Shown here: positions 25,683 to 33,023 of the stretch, piece after piece
Layout of the letters: every line of letters starts with the position of its first letter
Numbering within the stretch: the stretch's first letter is position 1
DNA from: JAFGPL01 sp046485045
GTDB lineage: Bacteria > Bacteroidota > Bacteroidia > Bacteroidales > UBA10428
Reading direction: 5' to 3'
DNA length: 64,000 nt
Assembly (NCBI GenBank): GCA_046485045.1
Contig: JAWOHT010000200.1
Location: 1 to 64,000, forward strand
Notes under the pieces: generated by a model
Told to the model about the DNA's origin: nothing
Seen by the model: only the letters and a program-made list of their open reading frames with translations
The model's database searches: none
Position numbers and translations under genes: made by a program

Positions 25683-26201
25683 TTAAAGGTATCGAACGAT
25701 CTCTTTCAATTCCTTTCTTGTTTTGTTCCCTTTTTTTTCATAACCGGGATATTGATATCCCAGAGGGGTGATGGCAAAAACAATTTCATCCTTTTCAAGC
25801 TTTAAGGCATCTCTGAGTAACTCAGGATTAAAAGCTGCAATCCAGCATGTGCCAATACCTTCGTTTTCGGCAGCAAGTATCATATGGTCCATGGCTATGG
25901 TAAGGTCGGTTTCAATAGCGTTATACCCGTCAAAACTTCGTGTCCAGGCTTCATGCTTATGCCCGGCCACAATAAGAATATGCGGGGCATTTTTAAACCA
26001 CTCCCTGTGATAACAGGTTTTTACCTTGTTCAACATTTCAGGGGTTGAAACTACAATAAATATCCAGGGTTGACGATTGGCAGCTGAAGGCGCCAGACGA
26101 CCTGCCTCAAGGATACGGTTGATCACTTCAAAGCTTACCGGTCTGTGCAGATCGTATTCACGAACACTCTCACGTTGCCCGATCAGTTGATAAAACTCCA
26201 T
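25683..26201 (-). CDS. Nitroreductase-family FMN oxidoreductase
   Basis: This 172-residue protein begins MEFYQLIGQRESVREYD, with the Arg-Ser-x-Arg FMN phosphate-binding segment, then AGRLAPSAANRQPW, IEAENEGIGTCW-like AAENEGIGTCWI and ITPLGYQYP, all hallmarks of the nitroreductase fold. It would reduce a nitro, quinone or similar substrate using NAD(P)H. The short length matches the compact subgroup. It lies directly upstream of the HIT gene on the same strand (27 bases), so they are probably co-transcribed. Natural substrate unknown. Confidence 0.87.
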   Translation of the reverse strand: MEFYQLIGQRESVREYDLHRPVSFEVINRILEAGRLAPSAANRQPWIFIVVSTPEMLNKVKTCYHREWFKNAPHILIVAGHKHEAWTRSFDGYNAIETDLTIAMDHMILAAENEGIGTCWIAAFNPELLRDALKLEKDEIVFAITPLGYQYPGYEKKGNKTRKELKEIVRYL

Positions 26202-26359
26202 ATATTGAATTATTTATTTACAAACTTAGTGAATTGTACTGCTTTTTTTGTAAAAATTAAGGAATAAGGGAGTTCAACTTTTTTACGCTGTCAAATATCA
26301 TGTTTAAAACCTGAATTTTTAGTTAATTTCAACCCTCGATCACAAGTAATTCTATAATT

Positions 26360-27700
26360 ATGACTACAAAAAGAAATGCTATTATTATTGGCGCTGCGGG
26401 CAGGGACTTTCATAACTTCAACACTTTTTTCAGGAATAATCCTCTTTACAATGTCATTGCTTTTACAGCAGCCCAGATTCCGGATATCAACGGACGTAAG
26501 TATCCACCTGAGCTTGCAGGCAAACTGTATCCGGATGGCATTCCCATTTACGCCGAAGCAGAGCTTGAAATGCTTATCGGTGAGCACCATGCAGATGTTT
26601 GTATTTTTTCCTATTCCGATATTCCCTATCAGCGGGTTATGAATATAGGGGCAAGGGTAAATGCAGCCGGAGCCAACTTTTTGTTGCTCGGTCATCACGA
26701 AACCATGATTAAGAGTTCCAAACCGGTTATTGCCATAGGGGCAGTGAGGACAGGCTGTGGCAAATCACAGACCTCAAGAAGGGTTATTGAAATACTTATG
26801 AAAATGGGCTACAAGGTGGTAGCCATCAGGCACCCGATGCCTTACGGCGACTTGAAAAATCAGATGGTACAGCGGTTTGCAACAGTTGAAGACCTTGAAA
26901 AACACAACTGTACCATAGAAGAGATGGAAGAATATGAGCCGCATATCATCAGAGGAAATGTAATCTATGCCGGTGTTGATTACCAGGCCATTCTTAATGC
27001 AGCAGAGAATGATGCTGACGGCTGTGACATTATATTATGGGATGGGGGCAACAACGATTTTCCATTCTATAAACCCGACCTGATGATTACGGTTACCGAT
27101 CCGCACCGTGCAGGGCATGAGTTGTCTTACTACCCGGGTGAAATCACCCTTCGTATTGCCAATGTGGTGGTAATAAATAAAATAGACAGTGCCCGGCCCG
27201 AAGATATTCAGATCGTTCGCGACAATATACATAAGGTAAATCCCAATGCCCTTATAATTGATGGAGCATCTCCCATTACTGTTGATAAGCCCGACCTGAT
27301 CAGGGGCAGGAAGTGCCTTGTTATTGAAGATGGGCCAACCCTTACACACGGCGAAATGAAAATAGGCGCAGGAACAGTTGCTGCAATGAAATGGGGTGCC
27401 TCTCAACTTGTGGATCCCCGCGAATATGCAGTGGGCAAAATTAAAGAAACCTTTCAGGCTTATCCCGGAATAGGCACATTGCTTCCTGCAATGGGCTACG
27501 GCGACCAGCAAATTAAAGATCTTGAAAAAACAATCAATTCAACACCTTGCGACGTGGTAGTAATTGGCACACCTATCGACCTGAATCGCATCATTAAAAT
27601 TAATAAACCTACAGTAATCGTAACCTACGAGCTACAGGAAATAGGCAGGCCAAACCTGGAAGATGTATTAAATGATTTTGTTCAAAAAACAGGTATATAG
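26360..27700 (+). CDS. COG2403 GTPase-like protein (cyclic 2,3-diphosphoglycerate synthetase family)
   Basis: This 446-residue cytoplasmic protein starts with a Rossmann-like segment (KRNAIIIGAAGRDFHNFN). A P-loop follows (IGAVRTGCGKSQTSRRV, about residues 129-145), then LWDGGNNDFPFYKPDLMITVTDPHR and VVVINKIDSA, a GTPase-type N/TKxD motif. This combination identifies the COG2403 family, to which the archaeal cyclic 2,3-diphosphoglycerate synthetase belongs. In bacteria the function is not established; members are called predicted GTPases. The gene stands alone on the plus strand. Confidence 0.75.
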   Translation: MTTKRNAIIIGAAGRDFHNFNTFFRNNPLYNVIAFTAAQIPDINGRKYPPELAGKLYPDGIPIYAEAELEMLIGEHHADVCIFSYSDIPYQRVMNIGARVNAAGANFLLLGHHETMIKSSKPVIAIGAVRTGCGKSQTSRRVIEILMKMGYKVVAIRHPMPYGDLKNQMVQRFATVEDLEKHNCTIEEMEEYEPHIIRGNVIYAGVDYQAILNAAENDADGCDIILWDGGNNDFPFYKPDLMITVTDPHRAGHELSYYPGEITLRIANVVVINKIDSARPEDIQIVRDNIHKVNPNALIIDGASPITVDKPDLIRGRKCLVIEDGPTLTHGEMKIGAGTVAAMKWGASQLVDPREYAVGKIKETFQAYPGIGTLLPAMGYGDQQIKDLEKTINSTPCDVVVIGTPIDLNRIIKINKPTVIVTYELQEIGRPNLEDVLNDFVQKTGI

Positions 27701-27711
27701 TGGTATATTTG
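27677..27711 (+). promoter_or_regulatory. Predicted promoter of the aldo/keto reductase gene
   Basis: TTTG (27677-27680), a 23-base spacer and TATATTTG (27704-27711) fit the consensus. The -33 element lies inside the end of the COG2403 gene. The implied leader is about 140 bases. Confidence 0.4.
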
Positions 27712-27858
27712 GATTATTTAAAATATCTGATTTCGTTTTTTTTTGTTTAAGGGTGAACATAATCTAACCAAAATTGTTTTTATAAAGATTTAAGAAAAAA
27801 ATTTCACCCGCTATGTTTTTTTCTGCATCAAGAGATAAGTAACCTTATAATATTTACA

Positions 27859-28824
27859 ATGTATATAAATCGGAGACAATTTTTAGAGATGACTGCCACT
27901 GCTGCAGCTTTAATTTCTTTGGGTGGTGCTTTCACTTCATGCAAAAAAGATGGAGATCCACCTTATGGAATTTCCAGAAGATCTCTCGGGAAAACTGGTC
28001 TGAATGTGTCATTGCTCTCTGTAGGAGGCTGGAATATCGGGAGAGATATACTTTCTGATAATGAATCAATTGCTATTATGAGAACTGCCATTGATGAAGG
28101 AATAAATTTCTTTGATAATGCATGGAGTTATCATGACGGGCGCAGTGAAGAACTTATGGGCAAAGCGCTACAAGATGGTTACAGACAGAGAGTAATTCTT
28201 ATGACCAAACATCTGAGCAGGGAGCCTGAGAAGGCAAAACAGCATCTTGAGGATAGTCTTCGAAGATTGCAGACAGATGTGATAGATGTTTGGCAGATTC
28301 ACGAATTAATGACACTTGATGAAGTAGATCAGGTGTACACCTCCGGCCTTCTTGATTACCTGGAAAATGTTAAAAAAAGCGGAAAAATAAGGTTCATTGG
28401 ATTTACCGGCCATGCAAATCCCGAAGTACATATGGAAATGATTAACCGGGGTTTTAATTGGGATACTGTTCAGATGCCGGTAAATATTCTTGATTATCAT
28501 TACCTGAGTTTTTCAAAAAATGTTTTACCCCTCGCGATTGAAAAAAATATTGGGATTATTGCCATGAAAACACTTGCAGGCACCCCCGGTGTATTATTCC
28601 AAAATGGTATAGCAAGTGTCAGCGAATGTCTCAGGTTTGCCTTAACCCTGCCTGTCTCCACTGTCAGTTCCGGCATGGATTCAATGGAAATTCTCAGGGA
28701 AAACATAGAAACGGCACGAAATTTCACGCCAATGACACAGGTTGAGATAGAAAATCTGGTTGCACTTTCTCTTGAGCCTTCGAAAGATGGTAAGTATGAA
28801 AGTTATAAAAGTGTCGAAATCTGA
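27859..28824 (+). CDS. Exported aldo/keto reductase with Tat-lipoprotein signal
   Basis: This 321-residue protein begins MYINRRQFLEMTATAAALISLGGAFTSC-, cut here by a lipobox-like FTSC (Cys28) after a twin-arginine motif (RRQFLEM). So it should fold in the cytoplasm and be exported by Tat, possibly as a lipoprotein. The rest is an AKR barrel: SRRSLGKTGLNVSLLSVGGW, DNAWSYHDGRSEELMGKAL with the catalytic Asp/Tyr, the Lys of MTKH and the His of WQIHEL. The usual C-terminal 4Fe-4S motif is absent. The electron donor outside the cytoplasm is unclear, since NADPH is not available there. tatA lies at 21669-21890. Confidence 0.82.
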   Translation: MYINRRQFLEMTATAAALISLGGAFTSCKKDGDPPYGISRRSLGKTGLNVSLLSVGGWNIGRDILSDNESIAIMRTAIDEGINFFDNAWSYHDGRSEELMGKALQDGYRQRVILMTKHLSREPEKAKQHLEDSLRRLQTDVIDVWQIHELMTLDEVDQVYTSGLLDYLENVKKSGKIRFIGFTGHANPEVHMEMINRGFNWDTVQMPVNILDYHYLSFSKNVLPLAIEKNIGIIAMKTLAGTPGVLFQNGIASVSECLRFALTLPVSTVSSGMDSMEILRENIETARNFTPMTQVEIENLVALSLEPSKDGKYESYKSVEI

Positions 28825-28977
28825 GAATGGTTATCAAATTCTCCTTATAGGTTTTTGTTGCATTACAACTCCAGTATGTATCTTGGCTAAAATTATTGTC
28901 TCTGGTAATTTGTATCTAATTTTGCAACTTAAAATAAAGTAAATAAATACTTTACAGCAATATATTGTATTATATTG

Positions 28978-29061
28978 TACCGAAGGTGGGACTCGAACCC
29001 ACACAGTGTTGCCACCACTGGATTTTGAGTCCAGCGCGTCTACCAGTTCCGCCACTTCGGC
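28978..29061 (-). tRNA. tRNA-Leu (anticodon CAA)
   Basis: Read on the minus strand, the 84-base sequence folds as a class II tRNA. It has acceptor GCCGAAG with CTTCGGT (G-U at the last pair), D arm GCGGAACTGGTAGACGC, anticodon stem CTGGA/TCCAG with loop CTCAAAA (anticodon CAA), long variable arm and T arm GTGGGTTCGAGTCCCAC. The discriminator is A and CCA is not encoded. A short open frame across it (MAELVDALDSK) is the usual artefact of tRNA-Leu. Confidence 0.95.
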
Positions 29062-29302
29062 ATTATCAATCAGAACGTTGAGTTATAAATAATGATTGAA
29101 TATCAATTATTATTTATTGGTTTGCGAAGATAATGAATAGTTTTGATGAACAAAATATTATCTTCATTATCGTTCAAATTAAGTGTCAACATTTGTAACT
29201 TTGTACTTTAAATTTTTGAAAGTAAATAAGTAAGAATCTTATCGCATAATTTTTTAACTCAACAAAATTGATTTTAAATTGTTTAACCAGCAGGCATGAA
29301 TT

Positions 29303-29327
29303 TAATTAACTCGCATTTAGTTAATTA
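29303..29327. promoter_or_regulatory. Palindrome upstream of nrdJ
   Basis: TAATTAAC, nine bases and GTTAATTA form a perfect 8-bp inverted repeat, a plausible dimeric regulator site. It differs from the NrdR box. Confidence 0.3.
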
Positions 29328-29355
29328 CATATTTGAAACAGATGGCCGGGAATAT

Positions 29356-29445
29356 GATGGTTGTTAATATTTTTTTAAAATCTTTTTTCATCTTTATAGG
29401 TTTTATTTAATGAATTATTAAGATACAACCATCCTGTTTTTTTAA
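29356..29445 (+). terminator. Possible attenuator in the nrdJ leader
   Basis: GATGGTTGT (29356-29364) pairs with ACAACCATC (29425-29433), extended by TAATA with TATTA. The right arm is followed by CTG and seven T. The large loop weakens it as a simple terminator. Confidence 0.3.
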
Positions 29446-29622
29446 TCACCAGCTATTCAAACTTTTAATACAGCGAGTTGATAAGTAGGTTCAAATGTTG
29501 AAAAATACAGGGCTCTACAGGTTGCATTATTATTTATCTGATGGTAAATTGCATCACCGTCTTTTTATAATACCGGGGTTAAATATCCCTCAAGTATCCA
29601 ACATTTTAAATTAGGTTAGACA

Positions 29623-32232
29623 ATGCAAACAGAAGAAACGAATATTAAAAAAGTTGTTGTTGGGACAGAAAGCCCTAAAATGGAGGAAATGAAAGTGGCA
29701 AGAGAAAGCGCTAAAAAGACCTATACTTATGAGGAAGCGTTAAAAAGTTCTTTAGAGTATTTTAAGGGCGATGAGCTGGCAGCGACCGTGTGGATAAGCA
29801 AATACGCCCTGAAAGATTCTTTTGGCAACCTCTTCGAGGCAAATCCTGACCATATGCACCGAAGACTTGCAAAAGAGATATACCGGATTGAAAAGCGATA
29901 TCCTAATCCGATGTCTGAAGAAACGATTTTTGAACTTCTGAAAGATTTTAAGTACATCGTTCCGCAGGGAGGTCCGATGACAGGTATTGGCAATAGTTAT
30001 CAGATTGCCTCGTTGTCAAACTGTTTTGTAATAGGAAATGAAGGCTCTTCTGATTCTTACGGGGCCATAATGAAAATAGACCAGGAGCAGGTACAGCTTA
30101 TGAAACGCCGCGGCGGGGTAGGGCACGACCTTACCCATATTCGTCCGAAAGGAAGCCCGGTACTTAACAGCGCCCTTACTTCTACCGGGGTTGTACCATT
30201 TATGGAACGGTTTTCAAACTCCACCCGTGAAGTGGCCCAGGATGGCCGACGCGGGGCGCTTATGCTCAGTATCTCAATAAAACACCCCGATGTAGAGCAG
30301 TTTATTGATGCCAAACTACAAAAGGGCAAAGTTACAGGTGCAAATGTATCTGTACGTATAGACCATGAGTTTATGGAAGCCGTTGTACAGGGCAAACCCT
30401 ATGTTCAGCAGTACCCTGTTGATTCTGATAAGCCTATGGTGAAAAAAGAAATAAACGCCCGCCAGCTTTGGAGTAAGATTATTCACAATGCATGGTTATC
30501 TGCTGAACCGGGCATACTTTTTTGGGACACCATCATTACCGAATCAGTTCCCGATTGTTACAAAGATTTTGGTTTTAAAACAGTCTCTACCAACCCCTGT
30601 GGTGAAATTCCATTATGCCCTTATGATTCATGCAGGTTATTGGCTATTAACCTATACGAATATGTTGATCATCCGTTTACCGAACGGGCAAAATTCGATT
30701 TCGGCCTGTTCAAAAAACATGTACATTATGCCCTGCGCATGATGGACGATATCATAGACCTGGAACTTGAAAAAATAGATGCAATTCTTGAAAAGATTAA
30801 TAAAGACCCGGAAGATACCGAGATTAAAAGGGTTGAACGCAGACTTTGGGAAAACATCCGCCTGAAAGCCGAAGAAGGACGCAGGACAGGTATCGGCATT
30901 ACTGCCGAAGGAGATATGCTGGCTGCACTGGGACTTAGGTACGGCAGCGAAAATGCGGTTGATTTTTCTGTTGAGGTGCAAAAAACCCTTGCCCTTGAAG
31001 CCTACAAATCATCGGTTGTAACCGCTAAAGAACGCGGGCCGTTTGCTATCTATGATTCACAGCTTGAAAAAGACAACCCGTTTATTCTTCGTCTAAAGAA
31101 TGAAGATGAACAGTTTTATCAAGACATGCTCAAAAACGGACGAAGGAATATTGCCCTGCTTACCATCGCGCCGACAGGGACCACCAGCCTTATGACCCAG
31201 ACCACATCGGGTATCGAACCGGTATTTTTGCCTGTTTATAAACGCCGCAGAAAGGTTAACCCCAACGATACTTCTGTAAAGATTAACTTTACCGATGAAG
31301 TTGGTGATAATTGGGAGGAATACAATGTATTCCATCATAAGTTTCTTACCTGGCTCGAGGTGAACGGATACGACACAAAGGAAGTTCAAAACAGCAGCGA
31401 TGAGCAGATACAGGAACTCGTGAAAGAATCACCCTATTACAAAGCCACATCCAATGATGTTGACTGGTTAAGCAAGGTGAAAATGCAGGGAGAGATGCAG
31501 AAATGGGTTGACCACTCCATAAGTGTAACCATCAACCTCCCTAAAGACACCACCGAAGAGCTTGTGGACCAGCTTTATGTTACAGCCTGGGAAAGCGGTT
31601 GCAAAGGTGTAACTGTTTACCGTGACGGTTCAAGGATAGGTGTTTTGTATGGAAATGATAAAAACAACGAAGACGAAGAGGCAAAAAAATATAAACGGCC
31701 ATTGGTGCTTGATGCTGAAATCATAAGGTTCAATAACAACGAGGAGAAATGGATTGCTTTTGTAGGCCTTAAAGATGATAAGCCGTACGAAGTTTTTACA
31801 GGTATAGCCGATGAAGAGATGTTTCCGATTCCCAAATCTATCAATAAAGGTAAAATTATCAAAACCCGTGATGAAAACGGAGTATCAAGGTATGATTTTC
31901 AGTATATAGATAAATTTGGTTACCGTAACACCATTGGTGGTTTATCGCACATGTTTAACAAGGAGTTCTGGAACTATGCCAAACTTATTTCAAGTGTATT
32001 GAGGCATGGTATGCCTGTGAGGGAGGTGGTTAACCTTGTTTCGTCGCTGCGCCTCGACAGCGACACCATAAATACCTGGAGAAATGGTGTTGAGAGGGCT
32101 TTAAGAAAGTATATACCCAACGGCACAAAGGCACGTAAAGGACTGGCCTGCGAAAACTGTGGTTCACATAGCCTGATATACAAAGAAGGATGCCTGATGT
32201 GCAATGACTGTGGAAATTCAAAATGCGGTTGA
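29623..32232 (+). CDS. nrdJ: Adenosylcobalamin-dependent (class II) ribonucleotide reductase
   Basis: This 869-residue enzyme reduces ribonucleotides to deoxyribonucleotides with a B12-generated radical and needs no oxygen. The sequence shows the N-terminal RNR segment, SLSNCFVIGN (first redox Cys), the STNPCGEIPL finger loop with the radical Cys, and IAPTGTTSLMTQTTSGIEPVF. The C-terminal region ends in CENCGSHSLIYKEGCLMCNDCG, a CxxC...CxxC metal-binding or redox tail as in the Thermotoga type. The length is normal. It is a single-gene unit with a long leader. No cobalamin-uptake genes are in the window. Confidence 0.95.
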   Translation: MQTEETNIKKVVVGTESPKMEEMKVARESAKKTYTYEEALKSSLEYFKGDELAATVWISKYALKDSFGNLFEANPDHMHRRLAKEIYRIEKRYPNPMSEETIFELLKDFKYIVPQGGPMTGIGNSYQIASLSNCFVIGNEGSSDSYGAIMKIDQEQVQLMKRRGGVGHDLTHIRPKGSPVLNSALTSTGVVPFMERFSNSTREVAQDGRRGALMLSISIKHPDVEQFIDAKLQKGKVTGANVSVRIDHEFMEAVVQGKPYVQQYPVDSDKPMVKKEINARQLWSKIIHNAWLSAEPGILFWDTIITESVPDCYKDFGFKTVSTNPCGEIPLCPYDSCRLLAINLYEYVDHPFTERAKFDFGLFKKHVHYALRMMDDIIDLELEKIDAILEKINKDPEDTEIKRVERRLWENIRLKAEEGRRTGIGITAEGDMLAALGLRYGSENAVDFSVEVQKTLALEAYKSSVVTAKERGPFAIYDSQLEKDNPFILRLKNEDEQFYQDMLKNGRRNIALLTIAPTGTTSLMTQTTSGIEPVFLPVYKRRRKVNPNDTSVKINFTDEVGDNWEEYNVFHHKFLTWLEVNGYDTKEVQNSSDEQIQELVKESPYYKATSNDVDWLSKVKMQGEMQKWVDHSISVTINLPKDTTEELVDQLYVTAWESGCKGVTVYRDGSRIGVLYGNDKNNEDEEAKKYKRPLVLDAEIIRFNNNEEKWIAFVGLKDDKPYEVFTGIADEEMFPIPKSINKGKIIKTRDENGVSRYDFQYIDKFGYRNTIGGLSHMFNKEFWNYAKLISSVLRHGMPVREVVNLVSSLRLDSDTINTWRNGVERALRKYIPNGTKARKGLACENCGSHSLIYKEGCLMCNDCGNSKCG

Positions 32233-32435
32233 TAGCGCCGTATGGTGCCGCTCATTGATTGTTCAGTTCCCGGTTTTTTTAAGGGGGCATCTATGAAGAC
32301 AATTGTTACAAATACGAATGTTGAATTTGGGGCGAAATTTCAAGTTAGCCTTTGCATATAACAGGCCGTATTGCCGGAGAAGGGAAACGGGAACGGTTCA
32401 GAGGGACCTTAGATTCTTATATTTAACAGACATTA
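32233..32435. other. Intergenic segment after nrdJ
   Basis: No ORF longer than about 22 codons, no clear terminator and no promoter are seen here. The segment ends at the MITE-like repeat. Confidence 0.4.
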
Positions 32436-32578
32436 AAAAAGAGGTTGTGTAAAAAGTCAACTTTTACCACAATTTGTCATGTTGAGCGAAAGTGAAACAT
32501 CTAATATTCAGTAAATGGTTTAGCACTATCGAAATCTCATAATGACAGGAAAAAATACTTTTTACACAGCCTCTTTTT
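32436..32578. repeat. MITE-like hairpin repeat with 22-bp terminal inverted repeats
   Basis: The ends AAAAAGAGGTTGTGTAAAAAG-T (32436-32457) and its complement at 32557-32578 match at 21 of 22 bases. Inside, TGTCATGTTGAG (32475-32486) matches the complement of 32536-32547 at 10 of 12 positions, so the whole 143 bases can fold into one long stem. The inner GTCATGTTGAGCG...GAAACATCT resembles an intergenic repeat I recall from many Bacteroidota genomes. It has no coding capacity. The A-rich ends beside TTA/TAA prevent a clear target-site duplication from being called. Confidence 0.6.
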
Positions 32579-32597
32579 AATCTAAAAACCATCTATT

Positions 32598-32879
32598 CTA
32601 TTGATATTCAGTACAATCAAGATCATCCATCTCTTCCTGATATTCTGCCTTTTGTGCAGGAGTAAGGATAGTGCAACCTTTTATAAGATCATTAGTGGCT
32701 TTTTTAGCCGCCTCACAATTTGCCTTAGAAGGACTAAAAGCAAATGTAATCCATGCAGAAGTATAAAGAGTTGTCAACTCGGTGCAAGTTAAAGTTTTTG
32801 GCTCATCTTTTTTACAACTGTTAAACAAAAAAGCAGTGGCCAGGATCAGCAGTACAAAGTAAATTTTCGTCTTTTTCAT
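32598..32879 (-). CDS. Small Cys-containing lipoprotein
   Basis: This 93-residue protein starts at the ATG 32877-32879 (a TTG lies two codons upstream) with a signal peptide ending FLFNSC, so the lipidated Cys is about residue 22. Four more cysteines follow (CTEL, NCEA, GCTI, DCTEY), spaced so that two disulfides are possible. The sequence is otherwise helical and acidic (TPAQKAEYQEEMDDLD). I recognise no family. It is isolated, with the repeat element 20 bases downstream of its stop. Confidence 0.65.
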   Translation of the reverse strand: MKKTKIYFVLLILATAFLFNSCKKDEPKTLTCTELTTLYTSAWITFAFSPSKANCEAAKKATNDLIKGCTILTPAQKAEYQEEMDDLDCTEYQ

Positions 32880-33023
32880 ATGCAATTCATTTAGTGATTT
32901 AGAAAAAAAATAATTTCAAAATTATCAATTAGATTTATACTTATACTATAAGTTCTTAACAATGTTTGCCGCGATGATGAAAATCATCTTGAATAAGTGG
33001 CAGGTAATATAACACTGTTGCTC

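Larger units (their letters stand above)
29062..29622. other. Long intergenic region and leader upstream of nrdJ
   Basis: These 560 AT-rich bases lie between the tRNA (minus) and nrdJ (plus) and hold no convincing ORF. TAACTTTG at 29196-29203 fits a -7 element but lacks a good -33 partner. A palindrome lies at 29303-29327 and a long hairpin with a T run at 29356-29445. AAATGTTG (29494-29501) can pair with CAACATTT (29600-29607), enclosing the segment before the ATG. I looked for a cobalamin riboswitch and found no B12 box. Confidence 0.45.

Noticed and set aside
28834..29055. Open frame beginning MAELVDALDSKSSGG on the minus strand
   Set aside because: It runs across tRNA-Leu; this peptide is the usual artefact of translating bacterial tRNA-Leu sequence.
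29062..29622. Cobalamin riboswitch upstream of the B12-dependent reductase
   Set aside because: No B12 box or GCCACTG core is present on the plus strand, and the visible hairpins do not fit that class.
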